From CAYNHQ01 sp964397255 (GTDB lineage: Bacteria > Bdellovibrionota_G > JALEGL01 > DATDPG01): a DNA stretch of 64,000 nt. Numbering within the stretch: the stretch's first letter is position 1; each line of letters starts with the position of its first letter. The notes below the pieces were generated by a model. It did no database searches, had not been told where the DNA came from, and saw nothing but the letters and a program-made list of their open reading frames with translations. The stretch lies in assembly GCA_964397255.1 (NCBI GenBank), contig CAYNHQ010000002.1:186001-250000 (forward strand). Direction: 5' to 3'. Below are positions 60,052 through 64,000 of the stretch, piece after piece. Made by a program: the position numbers and the translations under genes.

Positions 60052-60522
60052 ATGGCGAAGAAAAAGAAAAAAGGAAAGAAACGAACCAAGGCTCGCAAAT
60101 CTTCCAAGAAAAAGAAGAAAGCGGCGCCGAAGAGAAAGAAAAGCATGAGACGAGCGGCGAAAAGATCTTCGCCAAAAAGGAAAATGGCCAAGAAAGCTGC
60201 CACGAAGACGGCAGCAGCCCCACGAGGTCCCACTCCCTCGTTCGTAGGCGCAATGGCTGCGGGCGCGGCTGCTATGGCTACATCAACATGGAGGGGATCT
60301 TCGGAAGGTTCCTCTTCGGCTGGACGGTCCACGCCTAAAAAACCTTCGGGTGGCTGGGACGAGTACGATACCTCACGGAAATACCTGGAAGGGGAATATG
60401 CTTCCGCTGAAGAGGAAGAAGAGAACGATGACCTCGAAGCGGAAGACGATATCGGAGATGCCGAGGAGGATGTCGAAGAGGATGAATACCCCCGCCCGAG
60501 TTTCGGCCGCGACGAAGAATAA
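60052..60522 (+). CDS. Charge-segregated histone-like protein (basic N-, acidic C-terminus)
   Basis: 156 residues. The first ~55 are almost entirely Lys, Arg, Ala and Ser (runs such as KKKKKGKKR and SSKKKKKAAPKRKK), similar to histone-H1-like bacterial proteins. The middle is Gly/Ser-rich. The last ~45 are strongly acidic (SAEEEEENDDLEAEDD, DVEEDEY). Such an arrangement suggests DNA or RNA binding with an autoinhibiting acid tail, or phase-forming behaviour, but no function is shown. GAGGG precedes the ATG. Its end overlaps the next gene. Confidence 0.78.
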   Translation: MAKKKKKGKKRTKARKSSKKKKKAAPKRKKSMRRAAKRSSPKRKMAKKAATKTAAAPRGPTPSFVGAMAAGAAAMATSTWRGSSEGSSSAGRSTPKKPSGGWDEYDTSRKYLEGEYASAEEEEENDDLEAEDDIGDAEEDVEEDEYPRPSFGRDEE

Positions 60523-61081
60523 ACCTTGGATTATCGGTCTTACCGGTAAAAACGCCACCGGTAAGGGGGAAGCAGCTCAGTTCATCGCCCGGAGCGGTTA
60601 TCTCTATCGATCCCTGTCCGATATTCTTCGGGAGGAAGCATCTTCTCGAAAGCTCGATCCTTCACGCGAAGTGCTCATTACGCTTGGACGTGAACTCCGC
60701 GAGTCGGGCGGGCCCGGGGTTTTAGCCGCTCGAACGGTTCCGCAACTTACAAAAGATCGTTACGTAATCGATTCCATCAGAAATCCCGCCGAGATAGACA
60801 TTCTAAAAACCGCGGGAAATTTTTTTCTACTCGGGATCGACGCGCCGATCGAGCTTCGGTTTGAAAGAGCGTCAAAACGCGGGCGAATCGAAAATGCCTC
60901 GACGATCGATGAATTCCGAAAAATAGAAGATCGCGAACGATCAGACAATGCGTTAGCGCAGCAACTCGATCACTGCCTTCAACGCGCAGACAAAGTTATT
61001 TTGAACGATTCGTCATTAAAACATCTGGAAGAAAACGTGCGGGAGGTTCTGATCAAGGCGGGTTTTCCGCTCGAAGGATAG
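60482..61081 (+). CDS. P-loop kinase related to the UPF0200/dephospho-CoA-kinase-like group
   Basis: 199 residues from ATG 60482. Walker A is GLTGKNATGKGEAAQFI; then SLSDILREEA, SIRNPAEIDIL, LRFERASKRGR and ILNDSSLKHLEENV, a pattern seen in UPF0200-type proteins (mostly archaeal) and in small nucleotide or CoA kinases. The ATG lies inside the previous gene (41-nt overlap, different frame) with AGAGG directly before it. The substrate is unknown. Confidence 0.78.
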   Translation: MNTPARVSAATKNKPWIIGLTGKNATGKGEAAQFIARSGYLYRSLSDILREEASSRKLDPSREVLITLGRELRESGGPGVLAARTVPQLTKDRYVIDSIRNPAEIDILKTAGNFFLLGIDAPIELRFERASKRGRIENASTIDEFRKIEDRERSDNALAQQLDHCLQRADKVILNDSSLKHLEENVREVLIKAGFPLEG

Positions 61082-61085
61082 AAAG

Positions 61086-63158
61086 TTATTCGAAAAACTC
61101 TTTTACGGAAGAAACAGATTCATCCACAGCAATGGATATCGAACTTCCATAAGTCTGCCCCACCGCCGTAACATCATTCTTAGATGCAATGCGCGGGGCA
61201 TAAGGGCCCTTGGGTTCTCCACAACTTCCAAAAAAAAGCGTGGAGCCAATCAAAATTAAACCGAGCGAATATCGACGTAATGTCTGTAACCGTCCCAATC
61301 CAAATCCAACAAGGACGATCAAAGCGAGGAAACCCCAACCCGCAGCCGAAGAATCCACTTGATAAGTAACCAAAAAAACACGCGGTTTGTCAGGTTCAAA
61401 GAATTCATCGAAACCTGAAAAGGTGATTTGCCCTTTCACCGGATCAATCGTTGATGCTGTCGAGATGAGTTCGTCCCCGACACTGATTCCACCGCTGTTA
61501 TCGCTGTCTTCATAGAGTTTGGCAGCCGTTACACCAGACAACTTTTTCGTTCCGTCGTCCGTAAACACAATTCCGTGAAGCCGAAATGTCTCGTCATGGG
61601 CGGTGATTTTCTCACTTTTTACCAGAATCTCTCCCGTTCCATCTGAGACGACATCCCCGGGCCCCTTTCGAAGTTCGAGCTGAGGATTTCCTCCCGACAG
61701 CGTGGCGGTAAACGTGTAGGAAGCCGTGGCATTTTGGGTGATATTGGTTACTAACAAGTAGTAGGTGCAGTTTTTCAATTTCGGATTCGAACCTGAATCA
61801 ATCGTCAATGTCTCTTTTGAAGTGGGGCCGCTTGATTTCAATTCCGCCTGCTGGCTTGAAGTTCCGTCTTCAAGACCAGGAGTGAGCCCGGGGATGACAT
61901 AGGAAAATTCAGTGTCACAGCGGCCGACAATGTCGAGATCTTGGGAGCTGGAGCTATCTAGTTGCAGCGTCATCGCTTTCGCACCCGGCGGTACGGTGAT
62001 AAAGTACTCCAGTGGAGGGAAAGTACTGCTGACGGTTCCGGAAACTTTCTTCCCTGAGATCAGCCTACCGTCTTCGTTCAGAACAAAATTGATGTTGTTG
62101 GTCGGCGTTCCCAGAACGGTCGTGACGGGAGTGGACTGGGTTTGGTCATCGACTTTGGGATCGAAGCTTTCATTACTGCCGCTATAGAATTCCGTGGCGA
62201 TGTAGGGAGGATAGGGAGTGAAGGCGTTGATCGGTCGAACGACCGGCTCGATGGAAACGTCGTATGTTCCGGCGTTCAAATTAGCGCAAAAATATTCGCC
62301 GTTATCTTTTAGCTGGGAATCTGAAATCCAAGAGACCACATCAAATAACGAATTGGTTGTGTTTCGACAAACCACGTTCACAGCACGAACCCCTTCGCCT
62401 GTTCGCCTTCTGATTTTCCCATAGATAGATGCCCTGTTTTCATAATTCGGACTGCGTGGATAGAGAAACCCGAGAGAAAACTCATCGTCGGGATTGGGGA
62501 TCGCCGTCTGGTCGGGTTTATTTCCCAGTGTGTCGAACATCGTAGGTACATCCTCATCCTTCGTCCCCAAAAGGTCAGCATTTATTTGGGTGTGGGAAAG
62601 ATTGAGCATGTGGCCAAATTCGTGAACAGCCGTTGCCGTGAGTGTAATTTCACTCGGGGCGAGGCCATTTAAAATGGCGAGTCCTTCGGTGATTGAATGA
62701 TTTGAACTTACTAACTTGCCCGGTGAGGCCACTCCCAAAATACAGCCCTGTGGCGAATTGCAATCCGAAGCGCCTGTTCCAAAAAGGTCATCAATGATGG
62801 CCCCGTCGGAATCATAGATGACGATTGTATTTGTTCCATCCGCTGAAACGGTTCGAGGTGCTCCTTCGCTGTCGATCGTCACGTAATTTGTGTAATTCGA
62901 GCCATCCACATCGACCGACATCATCCCATCGGATACAAAGGACACATCTGCAATTGTTACTCCGGCCCAGGCGCCTAGAGCACTTGCCACGAGCATGTTC
63001 GGATTTGGAATTGCGCCCAGGGTACCTTGGTCGGTCTTATAGTGAATCGGTGTATGCGCCGCCCAACGATACGGAACACCTTTGAGATGATCGAGAAATC
63101 CGGCCCCCTGAGCCAAACGAACATAAAAAAGAATGCCCAAGAAGAGCACCTTCCTCAT
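61086..63158 (-). CDS. Secreted metzincin-like zinc metalloprotease with C-terminal anchor
   Basis: 690 residues. An N-terminal signal peptide (about 1-19) precedes a catalytic domain with HEFGHMLNLSH at 179-189 (HExxHxxNxxH) and a possible Met-turn (PTMFD). Carboxypeptidase-regulatory/beta-sandwich-like regions follow at about 245-330, with a PPC-like C-terminal domain around 390-480. The end has a TM segment (WGFLALIVLVGFGLGRLQ) and a second hydrophobic stretch with GSCGEPKGP. Its ATG overlaps the previous gene's stop by 4 nt. Substrates unknown; probably acts outside the cytoplasm. Confidence 0.85.
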   Translation of the reverse strand: MRKVLFLGILFYVRLAQGAGFLDHLKGVPYRWAAHTPIHYKTDQGTLGAIPNPNMLVASALGAWAGVTIADVSFVSDGMMSVDVDGSNYTNYVTIDSEGAPRTVSADGTNTIVIYDSDGAIIDDLFGTGASDCNSPQGCILGVASPGKLVSSNHSITEGLAILNGLAPSEITLTATAVHEFGHMLNLSHTQINADLLGTKDEDVPTMFDTLGNKPDQTAIPNPDDEFSLGFLYPRSPNYENRASIYGKIRRRTGEGVRAVNVVCRNTTNSLFDVVSWISDSQLKDNGEYFCANLNAGTYDVSIEPVVRPINAFTPYPPYIATEFYSGSNESFDPKVDDQTQSTPVTTVLGTPTNNINFVLNEDGRLISGKKVSGTVSSTFPPLEYFITVPPGAKAMTLQLDSSSSQDLDIVGRCDTEFSYVIPGLTPGLEDGTSSQQAELKSSGPTSKETLTIDSGSNPKLKNCTYYLLVTNITQNATASYTFTATLSGGNPQLELRKGPGDVVSDGTGEILVKSEKITAHDETFRLHGIVFTDDGTKKLSGVTAAKLYEDSDNSGGISVGDELISTASTIDPVKGQITFSGFDEFFEPDKPRVFLVTYQVDSSAAGWGFLALIVLVGFGLGRLQTLRRYSLGLILIGSTLFFGSCGEPKGPYAPRIASKNDVTAVGQTYGSSISIAVDESVSSVKEFFE

Positions 63159-63742
63159 GGCCGCTCCTGCTGATGAATTTGGACCAATTCACGTAATTCT
63201 CCGAGACGAAGCACGGGGGAATGAGAATTTTCGAAACCCATATCTCGGGTTCGAGAAATCAAACGGCTGCCGCGAAGTTGTTGGAAAAGAATAGGATTAC
63301 CGGAATGGACCAGCAATGCGTCGTCACGATATTTGTTTTCTTTGGCTGGGAACCGAAAAACTCCTTGATGAAGACCCGCGGGACTCGCCAACCCTATTCG
63401 GCTCGGCCGGCGAAGAAAAACAACGGCCGTCTCCCCCACCTGAAACCGAGGAAGATCGGCTAGAACTCCGGAACGGATTGGGTTTGCCGTTCCAACTTGG
63501 CGAACGGAAATCGTCCCTGTTGTATTATTCCCCTTCCAGATCTCGCGTACTTTAAAAGTGGTTACAAAGGCTCGGAGGCCGTTGAGCGCTTTATCGTCTT
63601 GTATGGAAAGAACGGTTCCGACAAAAACTTGATCCGAGGCATCAATGAGACCCTCCAAATTCGCAGGTTGGACAAACAAGGCAAAAGAACGATTTGAGGC
63701 CAGGCAAGTGAGAAGCAAAAGTAGATATTTAAAACTTCGCAT
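63155..63742 (-). CDS. Secreted protein upstream of the metalloprotease
   Basis: 195 residues. The signal peptide (about 1-22) ends near SFALF. The mature part is beta-rich (SDQVFVGTVLSIQDD, AFVTTFKVREIWKG, TISVRQVGT, VGETAVVFLRR) and resembles small secreted beta-sandwich proteins that occur next to such proteases. ATG 63742 with GGAGGA 8 nt upstream is chosen; ATG 63748 would be too close to it. It overlaps the stop of the upstream gene and the start of the protease gene. Confidence 0.78.
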   Translation of the reverse strand: MRSFKYLLLLLTCLASNRSFALFVQPANLEGLIDASDQVFVGTVLSIQDDKALNGLRAFVTTFKVREIWKGNNTTGTISVRQVGTANPIRSGVLADLPRFQVGETAVVFLRRPSRIGLASPAGLHQGVFRFPAKENKYRDDALLVHSGNPILFQQLRGSRLISRTRDMGFENSHSPVLRLGELRELVQIHQQERP

Positions 63743-64000
63743 CACCATTTTCCTCCCAGCGCAAAAAGCGCCTGCCCTCGAACAAAAAGAGGAAGCCCCT
63801 TCGTCGCGAACGGCGTGACTTGAAAAGAAGCCAGCTCTGCATCGATAAAAAAAGTCTCGCCGATGGGGAATCGAAAACCCCCTCCCACGTCGAACGTCGC
63901 AGCGACAAAAGATTTTCCATTTCCGGCAAATCGCTCAAACATGGTGGCCCCTCGAATCACCAATGTAGCCATATCCCACTCCGCAACGTCGAAGAGCGTT
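63742..64000 (-). CDS. C-terminal part of an outer-membrane beta-barrel-like protein (partial, 5' end outside window)
   Basis: The minus-strand frame is open to the window edge, so only the last ~85 residues are present. They alternate in the way of beta-strands (FVAATFDVGGGFRFPIGETFFIDAEL, GLPLFVRGQALFALGGKW in parts) and end in Trp, a common ending of outer-membrane barrels. First gene here of the operon with the secreted protein and metalloprotease. Confidence 0.6.
   Translation of the reverse strand, partial: TLFDVAEWDMATLVIRGATMFERFAGNGKSFVAATFDVGGGFRFPIGETFFIDAELASFQVTPFATKGLPLFVRGQALFALGGKW

Overview
This window looks like a chromosome segment from a Gram-negative bacterium of the former Deltaproteobacteria (Myxococcota or Bdellovibrionota type). 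Supporting signs are a Ser/Thr kinase with the HRDVSPSN catalytic loop common in Myxococcota, a minor-pilin operon, HD-GYP signalling, an outer-membrane-protein-like C-terminus, and the tRNA-Thr/Tyr/Gly/Thr-tuf-rpmG-secE-nusG-rplKAJL-rpoBC order also known from proteobacteria. The exact lineage cannot be fixed from sequence inspection alone. Nearly all genes from 1 to 36.5 kb lie on the minus strand and are very tightly packed.

Region 1 (1-20.6 kb, minus strand) is a nearly continuous ribosomal superoperon. In transcription order: rpsL-rpsG-fusA-rpsJ-rplD-rplW-rplB-rpsS-rplV-rpsC-rplP-rpmC-rpsQ-rplN-rplX-rplE-rpsN-rpsH-rplF-rplR-rpsE-rpmD-rplO-secY-adk-map-rpmJ-rpsM-rpsK-rpsD-rpoA-rplQ, then a TlpA-like thioredoxin, a small zinc-knuckle protein, fabD and miaB. 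It starts at a clear TTGACA-17-TAAATT promoter. rplC is missing between rpsJ and rplD, tufA is missing after fusA, and infA is missing between map and rpmJ (infA lies about 40 kb away). fabD appears to start at a CTG codon.

Region 2 (20.7-22.9 kb) is accessory DNA between rpsL and rpoC: a coiled-coil gene, then a divergent pair encoding a secreted Cys-rich protein and a Fic-family enzyme. The divergent pair is bounded by an exact 18-bp direct repeat equal to the last six codons of rpoC, so it looks like a small insertion at the rpoC 3' end.

Region 3 (22.9-36.6 kb, minus strand) is the tRNA-tuf-rpmG-secE-nusG-rplKAJL-rpoBC block behind a strong sigma70-type promoter. A second coiled-coil gene (36.8-37.3 kb), paralogous to the one at 20.8 kb and carrying a 7 x 21-bp tandem repeat, lies on its other side.

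Region 4 (37.3-49.4 kb) holds housekeeping and signalling genes: pterin carbinolamine dehydratase, an unknown exported protein, a GT-C/TPR membrane protein, rlmB, pyrF and a SPOR-domain protein on the minus strand; a HEAT-like/HD-GYP pair and the displaced infA on the plus strand; purM; then DUF502, smpB, a 42-residue zinc-ribbon protein and an RRM protein ending in a good terminator.

Region 5 (49.4-64 kb) is mostly envelope and surface functions: a second GT-C/TPR protein, a seven-gene minor-pilin operon, a PEGA-type lipid-interface protein and a Ser/Thr kinase. Next come a 23S-IVS-type four-helix-bundle gene, a 14-bp tandem repeat and ssrA (tmRNA), whose partner smpB is 11 kb away. Last are a charge-segregated histone-like protein overlapping a UPF0200-like P-loop kinase, and a three-gene operon of an outer-membrane-like protein, a secreted protein and a metzincin-like protease that runs off the right edge. 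No CRISPR array, rRNA, integrase or transposase was seen.
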